From Pseudomonadota bacterium (GTDB lineage: Bacteria; Myxococcota_A; UBA9160; SZUA-336), in contig QJZC01000018.1 of the NCBI GenBank assembly GCA_003247575.1, positions 30,186-94,185 of the forward strand: a DNA stretch of 64,000 nt, in the 5' to 3' direction. This document shows positions 8,606 to 17,969 of this stretch, piece by piece. Within the stretch, counting starts at the first letter, position 1. Each line of letters starts with the position of its first letter. Both the position numbers and the translations under genes were made by a program. The notes beneath the pieces were generated by a model that made no database searches, was not told the DNA's origin, and saw only the letters and a program-made list of their open reading frames with translations.

Positions 8606-9867
8606 GGGGTTCCTCCAAGGCCGTACGCACGATGCAAGAGCACGATCGGATGTACCGCGCGATGTCCCGTTCGCTCTTCGATGCGCAGGGCCGACAGCGG
8701 GCAGTCGGTGGCGACGTGGTCTGCGCCAGACGCAGCGATGCGATCGATCAGCTTCTGCGCGATCTGCAGGCTCTGCTCGTACCAGCGTGCTTTCATGCCC
8801 CAGGTGCCATCGACTCCGGAACACAGGTCGAGCATCTCGACCTCGGCACCGGCCCCCCGGAGTAGCTGACGCGAGCGAAATCCGATGTTCTGGGCCTTCA
8901 AGTGACAGGGTAGGTGATAGGCGACCTTGCCCAGTGGCTGGGTGAAGTCCTTCTTGAGCCCGCCATCGCCGCGCAGGCTCCAGAGATACTCTCCAATGTC
9001 CATGGTCATCTTGGCGACTCGACGTGCCGCTTCGGAGTCGACGAGCTCCGGGAACTCGACCTTGAGCTGATACGAGCACGTGGGACCGGGGACGACGATG
9101 GGAACCCCCTCGCGCGCGTACGTGTCCAGCGCCGCTGTGACCTTCTGCGCGGCAGCGCGCGCACCTTCGAGATCGCCTCCGTGCAAGGATGGTGCACCGC
9201 AGCAGCTGGGATATGCGTACTCCACGGCGACGTCGTTGTGCGCGAGGACTTCGAACGCAGCGCGGCCTGCCTGCGCGTCGCTGTATTCGACGAAGCAGGT
9301 CCCGAAGAGCACAGCCCGGCGGTCGCCCGAGGACTTCGCCACGTCGCCGCGTGGGGGGAGTTGGCGCGAGAGGGGCTTCGACTCGTAGCGTGGCATCCGC
9401 CAGCGGCGATCGATGCCCGTCGCCTTCTCCATGAGGACGCGCAGCGGCCCCACCTGCATCATCGGATTTGCAAGCGAGGCCGCCCGGCACGCCACCGGAC
9501 CGATCAGATCCTGCTTCTGTCCTGCCAGCTCGTTCAGCGGGATTCCTTCCTCGCGGGCCTGAACCAGCTTGGCGCGGCTCATCAGCTTCGGGAAGTCGAT
9601 TTCCCATTCGTGTGGCGGATGGTAGGGGCAGTGGTTGTAGCAGAGCTTGCACTGGAAACAGAGATCGATGACCTCGCGCCGCTCAGCCGGCGAGAGTTCC
9701 TTCGCCTCTTGCTCATGGCGGTCGATCGCGTGGAACAGAGACGGGAAGGACGGGCAGAGCGGTAGGCAGCGCCTGCAGTCGTGGCACTTCTCGAAGACGC
9801 GCGTCAGCTCCGCGTCCAGCGCCTCTCGGTCCAGGAACTCAGGATGTCCGATCGGAGGATTGTGCAA
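8602..9867 (-). CDS. Heterodisulfide reductase-related Fe-S / CCG-domain protein (GlpC-like)
   Basis: A 421-residue soluble electron-transfer protein. Two N-terminal 4Fe-4S motifs are seen: C28xxC31xxC34xxxC38 and C70xxC73xxC76xxxC80. They are followed by two CCG-type cysteine-rich modules, one with [12 protein letters not shown] and one with [11 protein letters not shown] and [12 protein letters not shown], as in GlpC, HdrB and LutA. It may carry electrons to or from rubrerythrin, encoded immediately upstream. It overlaps the DUF3501 gene by four bases. The exact redox partner is an inference. Confidence 0.88.
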   Translation of the reverse strand: MHNPPIGHPEFLDREALDAELTRVFEKCHDCRRCLPLCPSFPSLFHAIDRHEQEAKELSPAERREVIDLCFQCKLCYNHCPYHPPHEWEIDFPKLMSRAKLVQAREEGIPLNELAGQKQDLIGPVACRAASLANPMMQVGPLRVLMEKATGIDRRWRMPRYESKPLSRQLPPRGDVAKSSGDRRAVLFGTCFVEYSDAQAGRAAFEVLAHNDVAVEYAYPSCCGAPSLHGGDLEGARAAAQKVTAALDTYAREGVPIVVPGPTCSYQLKVEFPELVDSEAARRVAKMTMDIGEYLWSLRGDGGLKKDFTQPLGKVAYHLPCHLKAQNIGFRSRQLLRGAGAEVEMLDLCSGVDGTWGMKARWYEQSLQIAQKLIDRIAASGADHVATDCPLSALRIEERTGHRAVHPIVLLHRAYGLGGTP

Positions 9868-9932
9868 GCTTGCCCCCGGGTGAGCGACCTGGGCGGAGCT
9901 GGGTCCGCCCAGGTCGACGTAGATTCAGTGGA

Positions 9933-10358
9933 TCAGAGGGTCTCGAGCGAATCGAGCGCCTTCTGGAAGCGACCTGCGTGCGACTTCTCGGCCTTCGCCA
10001 AGGTCTCGAACCACTCGGCGATTGCTTCGAAGCCTTCGTCGCGCGCCGTGCGGGACATGCCCGGGTACATTTCGGTGTACTCGTAAGTCTCGCCGGCGAC
10101 TGCCGCGGCCAGGTTCTGCGCGGTCTCTCCGATGGGAAGATCCGTTGCGGGATCGCCCACGGGCTTCAGGAAGTCGAGGTGACCATGAGCGTGACCCGTC
10201 TCGGCGTCGGCGGTGTTCTTGAACAGACCCGCTACCTCGGGGTAGCCCTCGATGTCCGCGTTCTTCGCGAAGTAGAGATAGCGGCGGTTGGCTTGAGATT
10301 CGCCGGCGAAAGCGGCCTTCAGGTTGTCGTGCGTCTTGCTTCCCTTGAGATCACCCAT
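9933..10358 (-). CDS. Rubrerythrin family di-iron protein
   Basis: A 141-residue ferritin-like di-iron protein, a peroxide-scavenging peroxidase in characterised members. Likely ligands are E20 in AFAGESQA, E53 and H56 in [10 protein letters not shown], glutamates in the [11 protein letters not shown] helix, and E124 and H127 in KAEKSHAG. The C-terminal rubredoxin domain of classical rubrerythrin is absent, so an external electron donor is needed; the adjacent Fe-S protein is the obvious candidate. I chose the ATG at 10358 because AAAAGGAGAA lies just upstream; a longer frame upstream is low-complexity. Confidence 0.93.
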   Translation of the reverse strand: MGDLKGSKTHDNLKAAFAGESQANRRYLYFAKNADIEGYPEVAGLFKNTADAETGHAHGHLDFLKPVGDPATDLPIGETAQNLAAAVAGETYEYTEMYPGMSRTARDEGFEAIAEWFETLAKAEKSHAGRFQKALDSLETL

Positions 10359-10541
10359 CGGTTCGATTCTCCTTTTGGTGGTGGGTGCGGATTCCTGAGG
10401 TGGGATCCACGGAAGATGCGCCCGCGCGCGGCGCGGAGGCGCCTCCGGCGGACAGCTTGGACATCGCTTCGTCTCGGAGGACATTCGCGCGGGCGCGTCC
10501 ACCTACGGCGGCGAGGGCGGTGTGTGGCATGCACGAGCCGA

Positions 10542-10570
10542 ACTGTACTGACGCGGGTGCAGCTGGGCAA
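10542..10570 (-). promoter_or_regulatory. Putative sigma-70 promoter for the rubrerythrin operon
   Basis: On the minus strand TTGCCC (10565-10570) and TACAGT (10542-10547) are separated by exactly 17 bases. The leader to the rubrerythrin start would be about 175 bases. No clear PerR, OxyR or Fur palindrome was recognised. Confidence 0.4.
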
Positions 10571-10594
10571 TCCACATCGCGTAGGATTCTGGCT

Positions 10595-11374
10595 CTAAGG
10601 CGCGGTCCCTCGCAGGGGATCCGCTGCCTCGCTCGCGCTTCGCTCGATGCGCCGCAGAGCCAGCGAGCAGGCGTGCGCCAGGTCGGGGTCGGCGCGCTGG
10701 GCCCCCTCGAGCGCCCGCCTCACCTGCTCTCGTCGTGTGGGGCGAGATCCACTCAACTCGGCACAGACGATCGTTGCGAGCAGCCGCATCCGCAGATCGG
10801 AATCCTCGGCGAGGACTTCGAGCGCGCGATCGAGGCGCAGCTCGCTCTCGCTTCGAAGCTTCACGAGAGAGGAGAGGGCCGCGCGGCGTACGTTCGGATC
10901 CAAATCGCTGAGAGCGTCGATGAAGACCCGCTCGGTCTCGAGTCTCTCCGGAGCTAGCTCCCGCAGCGCGAAGAGCGCCATTCGGCGAGCGACCGGGCTC
11001 GCCGCCCTGCGTGCCTGCTCCTGCACGACCGGAGCGACCTGCGGCTCCAAGCGCCCGAGGGTGACGAGCATCTGGACGGCTTCCCAGCGGCGATCGCCGT
11101 CCGGGAGCTCGAGAGACCCGAGCAGTGCCCGCAGCACCGAAAGGGTGGGGCGCCGCGCATGAAAGAGCACCCAAGCGGCGCCAAAGCGCTCCAAGGGCGT
11201 TCCCTTGCGCAGCACCTCGACGACGCCCGCATGCAGCTCCGGCCGCGCTCGCAGGGCTTCGAGCACCTGGGTGCAGCCGAGTCGATGCTGCGCTCGATCC
11301 GACGCGCCGAGGAGCGCGGCCAGGTCGCGTGGCAGCAGAGCCGTTGAAAGGAGAGAGGGCTCGTGGGGCGTCAC
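10595..11374 (-). CDS. HEAT-repeat protein
   Basis: An all-helical protein of about 259 residues built from HEAT-like repeats (for example RFGAAWVLFHARRP, VARRMALFALRELAPE and NVRRAALSSLVKLRSE), probably a protein-binding scaffold. No catalytic motif or signal peptide is seen. I chose the GTG at 11374, which overlaps the MBL gene stop as GTGA and has GGAGG five bases upstream; another in-frame GTG at 11386 is possible. It is the last gene of the long minus-strand run that begins with the type II secretion genes. Confidence 0.72.
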   Translation of the reverse strand: MTPHEPSLLSTALLPRDLAALLGASDRAQHRLGCTQVLEALRARPELHAGVVEVLRKGTPLERFGAAWVLFHARRPTLSVLRALLGSLELPDGDRRWEAVQMLVTLGRLEPQVAPVVQEQARRAASPVARRMALFALRELAPERLETERVFIDALSDLDPNVRRAALSSLVKLRSESELRLDRALEVLAEDSDLRMRLLATIVCAELSGSRPTRREQVRRALEGAQRADPDLAHACSLALRRIERSASEAADPLRGTAP

Positions 11375-12237
11375 AGCAGCCTCCACTGCGTCTCTCCGCC
11401 ACTGTCGAGCATCGGAGCTACCCGGTTCTCCGCGCGGAGCTTACGCAGGTGCGACAGGACGGACTGCGATGCAGCTCCGTACAACGAGCGATCTACGTCT
11501 ATGTAGATTCGCTCCACGATCTGGAGGACGCTCGCCACTCCTGCGGCCAAGGCGTCGAGGATCTGCGACTCGCGCTCCAGACGATGCTGAATGTAGGCGT
11601 CGAGTCGGGCGTGGGGATCGTCCACGAGTGGGCCGTGTCCGGGATAGATGCGGTGAAGTGAGAGCTTCCGCAGGCGTTCGAGCGAGCGCAGATAGTCTCC
11701 CATGTCCCCACCTTGGATCGGGATCACCGTCGTGCCATACCCGAGGACGTTGTCTCCGGTGAACACAGCTTGTTCCTCCTCGAGCAGGAAGCAGAGGTGA
11801 TCCTCGGCGTGACCGGGGCAGTGCAGCACGGTCAAGCTGGCCCCATCTACCTGAATGCTTGCGCCTTCGTCGATCGGGTTCAGGGCATGCCCCTGATCGC
11901 GGGCGGGCCACGGTCGCTTGGCGACCTCGAGCGGACCGAAATTCTCCCAGAGGGAACGGACGCCGCCAAGGTGGTCGGGGTGGGCGTGCGTGATCAGGAT
12001 CTGGGAAGGTGCATCGCAGCCGAACTCGCTCCGCAGGGTCTCCCGCAGCAGCTCTGGATAGGCTGAGATTCCAGACCCCGTGTCGATCAGAATCGGGTCG
12101 CGCCCAGTCCCTACGAGGTACGTGTTGGTTCCGGGTCCCGTGAATGGTCCAGGATTCAGGCCACGCACGACGACGACCCGCTCAGACCAGCGCTCCACGT
12201 CGGTGCTGGGAATGAATCTGCTGAGACTTCGCCTCAT
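11371..12237 (-). CDS. MBL-fold metallo-hydrolase (LACTB2-like)
   Basis: A 288-residue metallo-beta-lactamase-fold hydrolase. The metal motif H84-A-H86-P-D88-H89 is intact, and further ligands are likely in HCPGHAEDHLCF, FTGDNVLG and IYPGHGPLV. NPGPFTGPGTNTYLVG and the C-terminal winged-helix-like region match the LACTB2/RNase-like subgroup, so nuclease or thioesterase-like hydrolysis is possible. Substrate is not determined. It starts nine bases after gspN ends and overlaps the HEAT gene by four bases. Confidence 0.86.
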   Translation of the reverse strand: MRRSLSRFIPSTDVERWSERVVVVRGLNPGPFTGPGTNTYLVGTGRDPILIDTGSGISAYPELLRETLRSEFGCDAPSQILITHAHPDHLGGVRSLWENFGPLEVAKRPWPARDQGHALNPIDEGASIQVDGASLTVLHCPGHAEDHLCFLLEEEQAVFTGDNVLGYGTTVIPIQGGDMGDYLRSLERLRKLSLHRIYPGHGPLVDDPHARLDAYIQHRLERESQILDALAAGVASVLQIVERIYIDVDRSLYGAASQSVLSHLRKLRAENRVAPMLDSGGETQWRLL

Positions 12238-12246
12238 GCGGGCAGT

Positions 12247-13065
12247 CTACTCACCTGGCAGCTGGGTCTCTAGCGGGGATGGAGAATCCGCGAGACGCGC
12301 TGAAGCATCGATGCGCCGAACCTCGAGACTGGGGAAGCGCCCACGAATCTCGAGCGTCGCGGGCAGGGGCAGCAGATCTGCTCGAAGTCTCTCGACGAGA
12401 GCGACGAGCCTAGGCTCGAGGCGAAGCAAGTTCACCTCGAGGGCCAACTCGCCCGAGGGTCGAACGGTTCCCACCGCCTCGAGCTCACCGACCTCGCCGG
12501 AAGCCGCCAGCCTCGCGATGTCTGCGCTGCCGTCCTCGGCCAGAGCAAGCAGCAAGTCCACGCTCGCGAGATCGAGCAGCCCGAGTATGGGCAGGTCGAG
12601 TTGCGCATCCACCAGATGGGCGCTGAGCTCGACGCCCTGCGACCATCGAAGCGCACCCGACGCGTCTCCACGGGCGCGAAGTGGCGGCAGGCTCCCCTCG
12701 ACGAAGCCCAGCAGTGGCTCGATCGGCAGGCGTTGGAAATAAGCTAGGCCCAGGCGCGCATCGTGGCGACTCCGGAGCTCGAAGTGGCCGTCTCCGATCC
12801 TCCCGTCGAGGCTCCAGCCGAGCCAGTCGAGCCGCGCGCTCACGTCGCCGAGGCGAAGAGGCTGGCTGCGTTCCTGCAGGGTCATCGACGCGATGTGAAA
12901 GCCGAGGAGCCCCTGTGGCCGCACTCCCGTCAGCTCCGCCTGTACCCCCAGTGGCTCCAGGCGCGCAGGGCCCGCCAGCTGGACCGCGAGTGCCGGCAGC
13001 CACCAAAGACCTACCGCCACCACCGCAAGCCAAAGTGCGCACGTGCGTATTCGTCTGCTCCGCAC
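12247..13065 (-). CDS. gspN: Type II secretion system protein N
   Basis: A 272-residue inner-membrane protein with an N-terminal membrane anchor (CALWLAVVAVGLWWLPALAV) and a periplasmic beta-rich domain (DVSARLDWLGWSLDG, GDGHFELRS), matching the GspN family common in deltaproteobacteria. GspN is an accessory component of the cytoplasmic-membrane platform. The GTG start lies one base after the gspM stop. Sequence conservation in this family is weak, so the call rests on architecture and position after gspM. Confidence 0.8.
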   Translation of the reverse strand: MRSRRIRTCALWLAVVAVGLWWLPALAVQLAGPARLEPLGVQAELTGVRPQGLLGFHIASMTLQERSQPLRLGDVSARLDWLGWSLDGRIGDGHFELRSRHDARLGLAYFQRLPIEPLLGFVEGSLPPLRARGDASGALRWSQGVELSAHLVDAQLDLPILGLLDLASVDLLLALAEDGSADIARLAASGEVGELEAVGTVRPSGELALEVNLLRLEPRLVALVERLRADLLPLPATLEIRGRFPSLEVRRIDASARLADSPSPLETQLPGE

Positions 13066-13066
13066 C

Positions 13067-13633
13067 TCAGGCGCGCTGGAAACTCGAGACCGAGAAGTTC
13101 ACGTCGAGGAGGGCGGGATTGTCCGCACGCGCACGAATGCGTACGGACCGCACGATGAGGTAGAGCGGCGCAGACTCGATCGAATACAAGAACTGCACAG
13201 TCTGGTCGAGCGTGACGCTGCGCAACTGCACCTCGACGCGCGACTCTGGGTAGCGTTCGTTTCGCGAAGGGGTCTTCGGATCGATCCGCTCCAGCCGGTC
13301 CGACATCTGTGCTTGTGCGGCGAGCTGTTGCAGCAGACCTAGCAGATTCGTCTCCTGTCCAGTCTGAATGCGCTGCTCGACGGACTGGATCTCGCCCTCG
13401 AGCCGCTGCAGCTGCGGAGCGAGGCGGGCGGCTCGCTGCAGCTCGCCCTCGAGTCGTTCTGCATTCTCCTGCGCCTCGAGAGCCGCCAGCTCGAGGGGGC
13501 GAACCAGTGTGCTCCGCACGAACAAGGTGGCTAGCAGGGCCGCGACCCCGACCATGATCCAGCGCTCCCGATCGCTTCGTTCGGCGAGCTTGGCGCGAAT
13601 CAGTTCCTTTGCCTGTTCCAGGTACTCGTTCAC
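13067..13633 (-). CDS. gspM: Type II secretion system protein M
   Basis: A 188-residue bitopic inner-membrane protein. It has a short cytoplasmic N-terminus, one membrane segment (WIMVGVAALLATLFVRSTLV), a coiled coil (LEAQENAERLEGELQRA) and a ferredoxin-like periplasmic domain. GspM dimerises with GspL in the assembly platform that links the GspE ATPase to the pseudopilus. The ATG overlaps the gspL stop as ATGA, fitting stoichiometric production. Confidence 0.85.
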   Translation of the reverse strand: MNEYLEQAKELIRAKLAERSDRERWIMVGVAALLATLFVRSTLVRPLELAALEAQENAERLEGELQRAARLAPQLQRLEGEIQSVEQRIQTGQETNLLGLLQQLAAQAQMSDRLERIDPKTPSRNERYPESRVEVQLRSVTLDQTVQFLYSIESAPLYLIVRSVRIRARADNPALLDVNFSVSSFQRA

Positions 13634-15231
13634 AGCTGGCGCTCCAGCTCGATCGACAGCTCGAACTTCGTCCCCTGACCCCGCCGGACCTTGCCGACGT
13701 TCGACACGGCCACGGCTCGGAAGATCGGAATCTTGCTCAGCTCCTCGCGCATGCGGTCGACCGAGTTGAAGTCGGGAGCGGACCCGCGCGCCTTCATGCT
13801 GTACCGCTCGAGTCGCAGCTCCTCGAGAGAGATGTCGAGCTCCATCGGAATGCGCTCGTGAATCGCACGCAGCAGCTCGAGCGGTGACGCGCCGGCGCCA
13901 GTTACGCCGAGATGGTTGGCCAGCTCTTCTGTCTCGCTCAGCCGCTGTTGCAGGGTAGCCATCGGGTCACCGGGGACCGCGGCGCCGGGGACGGCCTCGA
14001 GATACAGGGCCCCGACGCGCGACTGAATCCCGCTGACTCGCCGGCTCGAAGCCCAGTAGTCTGCCAGATGGCTCAGTGGCCAGAGTCCGAGGACCACGGC
14101 GAACAGGACGGCGGCCCGCTTGAGCTCTCGCCCGAGAGCGCTGAAGTCGGCCGTATAGCCGAAGTCTCCCTGGCGAAAGTTGCTGCTCGTGCGCCGGGCA
14201 CTCGAACCGCGCAGGGCCAGGGCGAATGCCTGGAAAAAGCGCTCGGGGTGCGGCTCGGTCGCGAGTGGGCCGAGTCCGGGAGCCTCCGGGAAACTCGACA
14301 GAATCCGACAGGAGAGGCGGGTGCGCTCGCCGAGATACTGCGCGAGTCCGGGCACCAAGGCCGAGCCCCCCACGAGCAAGATCTCCGCGGGTGACTCCGA
14401 GTCGAACGCATCGCTGACGATTGCCTGCACCGAGCGGAGGGTCTCTCGAGCCAGTTGGTCGAGCAGCGCCCCAATTCGGGCACACAGAGGTGTGAGGCTG
14501 CCGGGCCGGAAGATTCCGTTCTCGAACTTCTGCTTCTCGGCGGCCGCCGGCTCGAGCCCGAGCTCCGTTGCCAGCGCCTCGGTGAAGTGGTGGCCGCCCA
14601 CCGCGATCGAGCGAATCATCAGGGGTTTGCCGCCGGAGACCAGCGTCACGTTCGTCTGTCGATGGCCGAGATCCAGGACGAGACGTGGCTGATCATCCAG
14701 ACCGAGGTAGCCGATTGCATTCGCGAGGACGGCTCCCTCGATCTCGACGATGCTCGGGTCACACCCGCCTGCACGAATCTGCTCGAGGTGCTGGGCCACC
14801 TCCGCCATGGGTGCGAGCACGGCCAGAACGTCGGTCTGCTCCTTCGGTTGCCGACGAGCGCGCTGCTCTTGATTGAGCACCATGCCATCCAGTGGGATCG
14901 GCAGCTCTTCCTCGAGCGCCAGGGGCACCGCGGCGGAGACTTGCTTGCCTACGAAGGGAAAGCGCAAGTGGCGTTGAGTCAGCCGGTTCCCGGGAAGCGC
15001 GGAGACCACGTTCTCGAGGATCACCTCTTCGCGCTGCAGGTAGGCCTTCAGCTCGGCCAGGTTTTCGTCCTGGCTCACGTTCCGGTCGAAGGGGAACTCG
15101 AGAATCCGTAGGACCTCGACCGCACGCGGATTCGATCGGAGCTCTACGATCTTGGCCGAATGGCTCCCAACGTCCATGCCGGTGACGTTGGATTCGAAGA
15201 AGGAGAGCAGACGTTCCATTGGCATAGGCAT
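13630..15231 (-). CDS. gspL: Type II secretion system protein L (PilM-like actin fold)
   Basis: A 533-residue protein whose first half or so is an actin-like PilM/GspL cytoplasmic domain (GMDVGSHSAKIVELR, then LVLDLGHRQTNVTLV and ILLVGGSALVPGLAQYL). A membrane segment around AAVLFAVVLGLWPLSHLADY is followed by a periplasmic PilN-like domain. It recruits GspE to the inner-membrane platform and pairs with GspM. The start overlaps the gspK stop (TAATG); Met5 is an alternative start. The PilM-like flavour is typical of deltaproteobacterial systems. Confidence 0.88.
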   Translation of the reverse strand: MPMPMERLLSFFESNVTGMDVGSHSAKIVELRSNPRAVEVLRILEFPFDRNVSQDENLAELKAYLQREEVILENVVSALPGNRLTQRHLRFPFVGKQVSAAVPLALEEELPIPLDGMVLNQEQRARRQPKEQTDVLAVLAPMAEVAQHLEQIRAGGCDPSIVEIEGAVLANAIGYLGLDDQPRLVLDLGHRQTNVTLVSGGKPLMIRSIAVGGHHFTEALATELGLEPAAAEKQKFENGIFRPGSLTPLCARIGALLDQLARETLRSVQAIVSDAFDSESPAEILLVGGSALVPGLAQYLGERTRLSCRILSSFPEAPGLGPLATEPHPERFFQAFALALRGSSARRTSSNFRQGDFGYTADFSALGRELKRAAVLFAVVLGLWPLSHLADYWASSRRVSGIQSRVGALYLEAVPGAAVPGDPMATLQQRLSETEELANHLGVTGAGASPLELLRAIHERIPMELDISLEELRLERYSMKARGSAPDFNSVDRMREELSKIPIFRAVAVSNVGKVRRGQGTKFELSIELERQL

Positions 15232-16376
15232 TAGCAGTCCAGCCGATAGGCGAGCGGCTTGATCTCTTCCGGGTCTCCACGGTCCAGGACACTCATCACG
15301 CAGGCACTCGCGTCGCCCACCTTGGCTCGAGAGCGTACCATGAAGACGGAACTTTCATATGAAATGGGCGGAAACAAGGCCTGGCCGGGCAGATTGACCA
15401 CCGCTCCGAAGTCCACACAGGCCTCCTCGGACGACTGCCCAGGGCAGAAAACTTGGCCGTCTTCGCGCGCCTTGAGCACTCTGAAGATCTCCTCGTCCTC
15501 CAGAAAACTCTCAGAACCTACAATGTAGAGGAGGGCGAGTACATGGGGAGGAGCTGTGTTGGGATTTAGGCCCGATCCCGAAAATCGCGGCGCTCCCATG
15601 GGCGGAGAGAAGTAGTCGTCCATCGCTTCGAGCAGCCGACGATCGAGCCCTGGGATTCCAACCAGTTCGCTCAGAGAGAAGAGCGGTCGATTTGGCGGCA
15701 GCGACGCAGCACGTCGGTCGCGGTAGAAGTCGGCCTCGTTGTCGCCGAGTCGCGTCGTCTCGTCAGCGTCGATCCAGTCCAAGATCGCATCGGCGATTTC
15801 GGAGGTATCGTAGCGTTTCTCCTCGGGGCGCCCCGGCATGTTCTGAATGATTCGCTCGAGCGCCTTCTGCAGGAAGACCCGCGCCTGATCTGGCGGCAGG
15901 CCGGCCGAAGCAACCGCGGGGGCAGCTCCCGCCGGAGCCGTGGGATCGGCGGCGGGCTGCGCGGCGCCGGGCGCAGTACCTCCGCCGGCCAGCGCGTTCA
16001 GTGGGATCCGTCGGCCCGAGTCGATCACCTCGACGCGCAGTGACACCAGGTCGTCCCGCTCGATCGGCTGTAGGGTCTGCTGGCTCAGGAGACGCCAGGT
16101 ATCCCGAGGCGACTCGAAGCTGCTCGCCAGTGGGTCGCTCGAGCTCAGGTCCTCGATGATCGCGCGACTCCCGATGGCGATGCCCGAGCGCGCGAGCAGG
16201 TCCGCCCGAATGCGGTCCATGCGTTGACTGGCTCCGAGCACATCGAGGGTCGTCGTTCGTGCGAACGCGTAGACCCCGCCGATCGTGAGCGCGATGAATA
16301 CGATCGCGAGGACCAGCACGACCCCTTCCTCGCGCGCAGAGTCTCGCCTGCGTGGTGCGGATGCGGTCACTGACAC
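15231..16376 (-). CDS. gspK: Type II secretion minor pseudopilin K
   Basis: A 381-residue pseudopilin believed to cap the pseudopilus tip with GspI and GspJ. The N-terminal prepilin helix is GVVLVLAIVFIALTIGG; like other GspK proteins it lacks the usual Glu at position +5. The large alpha-helical domain includes DAILDWIDADETTR and PLFSLSELVGIPGLD, typical of GspK. A Pro/Ala-rich insert follows LNALAGGG. The GTG start overlaps the gspJ end by ten bases. Confidence 0.92.
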   Translation of the reverse strand: MSVTASAPRRRDSAREEGVVLVLAIVFIALTIGGVYAFARTTTLDVLGASQRMDRIRADLLARSGIAIGSRAIIEDLSSSDPLASSFESPRDTWRLLSQQTLQPIERDDLVSLRVEVIDSGRRIPLNALAGGGTAPGAAQPAADPTAPAGAAPAVASAGLPPDQARVFLQKALERIIQNMPGRPEEKRYDTSEIADAILDWIDADETTRLGDNEADFYRDRRAASLPPNRPLFSLSELVGIPGLDRRLLEAMDDYFSPPMGAPRFSGSGLNPNTAPPHVLALLYIVGSESFLEDEEIFRVLKAREDGQVFCPGQSSEEACVDFGAVVNLPGQALFPPISYESSVFMVRSRAKVGDASACVMSVLDRGDPEEIKPLAYRLDC

Positions 16377-17353
16377 ACCTCGTTGGGATCGAGCTGAGTC
16401 AGCTGCCGAAGCTCGTCGGCGAGCACCATTCCCTGAGGTGTGGCGATCACCGTCGCAAAGCAGCGTGGATCCTCGACCTCGTCGACCAGCGCGGCAATCG
16501 ACTGCTCCGCTTGGTCACCCAGGGTCGACAGAACCTCTTCGAATCGACTCAGGCACTCGGCCAGCGAGGGTCCCTGACAGTTCTCGTCGTCGTCTCCTCC
16601 CAGCGGCCGAACCGGAAGCACGACGGACCGTCGGAAGACGCGACCCGGTGCGAGCGCCCCCTCCTTGTCGCCTACGGGCGAGTTGAGCTGCAGACTCAGC
16701 TCGACCCGTACCGGGAGCCGGTTCGGCTGGAGCTCGATCGAGTCCCATTGGTCCACGCGAGCTCCAGTGTCGTCATCGATCAGAGCGACTCCGAATCCCG
16801 CGACATCCCGCACCGTGGGCGGGTCCTCAAATGTGGGAAGGTCCAGAGCCGCGCGTTCGGGCAGCACTTCCTCCGCTCGATAGAGACTCAAGCGCCCGTC
16901 GTTCGCCGTCTGCGCGCGATAGGTGACGATGCGGAAGGCTCCGCCGACGGGGGCACCCGCCACGCGGGCGGGGCTCTCCGTGACGAATCGAAGTGTGTCC
17001 GCTTCGCCCCCACCCAACTCGTCGCTCTCGACCGTGAAGATCCAGGGGTGATCCGCGACGGCAACGCCTTCCGGACGTTCGAGCAGCAGAGTGCCCACGA
17101 TCTCGCGCTCCATCTGATCGAGTACGACCTCTGCGATTGGATCTCGCGAGAACTCTTCGAGCCTCTTGCTTTGCACTTTGGATAGGCTGATGAAGCTGCT
17201 CGCGCCAAACGAGATCAGCAAGGCGGTCAGGGCGACCGCGATCACGATCTCGAGCAACGTGAATCCGTGCTCAGCTCGCACGTCCGGACGCCCCTGCGGG
17301 AGATCCCGAGCTCGAGCTCGGAGTGTTGGATGTGGATGTGCCTGCGAGGACAT
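16367..17353 (-). CDS. gspJ: Type II secretion minor pseudopilin J
   Basis: A 328-residue minor pseudopilin with the prepilin motif HGFTLLEIVIAVALTALL (cleavage after Gly) and a C-terminal globular domain. The ATG at 17353 follows the gspI stop within five bases and fits operon spacing better than an in-frame upstream start at 17398. The leader is rather long (about 29 residues) and basic. It works with GspI and GspK at the pseudopilus tip. Confidence 0.88.
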   Translation of the reverse strand: MSSQAHPHPTLRARARDLPQGRPDVRAEHGFTLLEIVIAVALTALLISFGASSFISLSKVQSKRLEEFSRDPIAEVVLDQMEREIVGTLLLERPEGVAVADHPWIFTVESDELGGGEADTLRFVTESPARVAGAPVGGAFRIVTYRAQTANDGRLSLYRAEEVLPERAALDLPTFEDPPTVRDVAGFGVALIDDDTGARVDQWDSIELQPNRLPVRVELSLQLNSPVGDKEGALAPGRVFRRSVVLPVRPLGGDDDENCQGPSLAECLSRFEEVLSTLGDQAEQSIAALVDEVEDPRCFATVIATPQGMVLADELRQLTQLDPNEVCQ

Positions 17354-17357
17354 CGAA

Positions 17358-17969
17358 CTACCTGCCCTGATTCTGGCGCGTGCGTCGCAGCGCGTCATTC
17401 AAGCCGCCCAATCCTTGATTCAGTTCGAGGTCGCCAGTCCCCTGTCCGGTGGCCCCTGCTGCGGCCTGAGGAGGTTCTGCCGGCTCGGTCAGGAAGACGA
17501 CGAATGGATTCGCCTGCTCGGGCTCCTCGTCCTCACGGTAGACACGAACCTCGACTCGGCGAATCGCCGGGCCGTTGGCAGCCCCGCCCCCGCCTCGTGC
17601 GCTCGGAGGGGCGAACAGGCCGGAGCCCTGCAAGCTCTCTCGAGGAATCCCTCTGGGAACCTGTAGGACGTACGGCTCGATCTCGACTCGGAACGCGTAC
17701 GGGATCCCGACCTGGCCAGACTCGTCGAAGACACCCTCGTCGACGCCGCTCTGCGGAAGTTCTCCAGACTCGGCCCGTTCCGTCAGCTCGCGAACCTTCT
17801 GTTCTGCGAGGCGCGACGCCTCCTGATCCATCCGCGTATTCGACAGCAGGGCGGCCGAACGCCCCACGATCGAAGAGAGAGCCCCCATCACCACGGCGAG
17901 CACGGCGAAGGCCACGAGAACTTCGAGCAGGGTGAATCCGGCTTCGCCTGTTCGCGCGGGACTATTCAT
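17358..17969 (-). CDS. gspI: Type II secretion minor pseudopilin I
   Basis: A 203-residue minor pseudopilin. The ATG at 17969 gives a short leader (MNSPARTGEAG) directly before FTLLEVLVAFAVLAVVMGAL, the prepilin helix with conserved Glu5. The C-terminal half has Gly- and Pro-rich inserts (RGGGGAANGP, EPPQAAAGATGQ). The longer open frame upstream lies in gspH and is not used. The start overlaps the gspH stop by eight bases. Confidence 0.88.
   Translation of the reverse strand: MNSPARTGEAGFTLLEVLVAFAVLAVVMGALSSIVGRSAALLSNTRMDQEASRLAEQKVRELTERAESGELPQSGVDEGVFDESGQVGIPYAFRVEIEPYVLQVPRGIPRESLQGSGLFAPPSARGGGGAANGPAIRRVEVRVYREDEEPEQANPFVVFLTEPAEPPQAAAGATGQGTGDLELNQGLGGLNDALRRTRQNQGR

Noticed and set aside
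8606..9652. N-terminal extension of the DUF3501 frame through the CCG protein gene
   Set aside because: The extension overlaps an entire well-supported Fe-S protein; the GTG at 8605 with GTGA overlap gives the normal protein.
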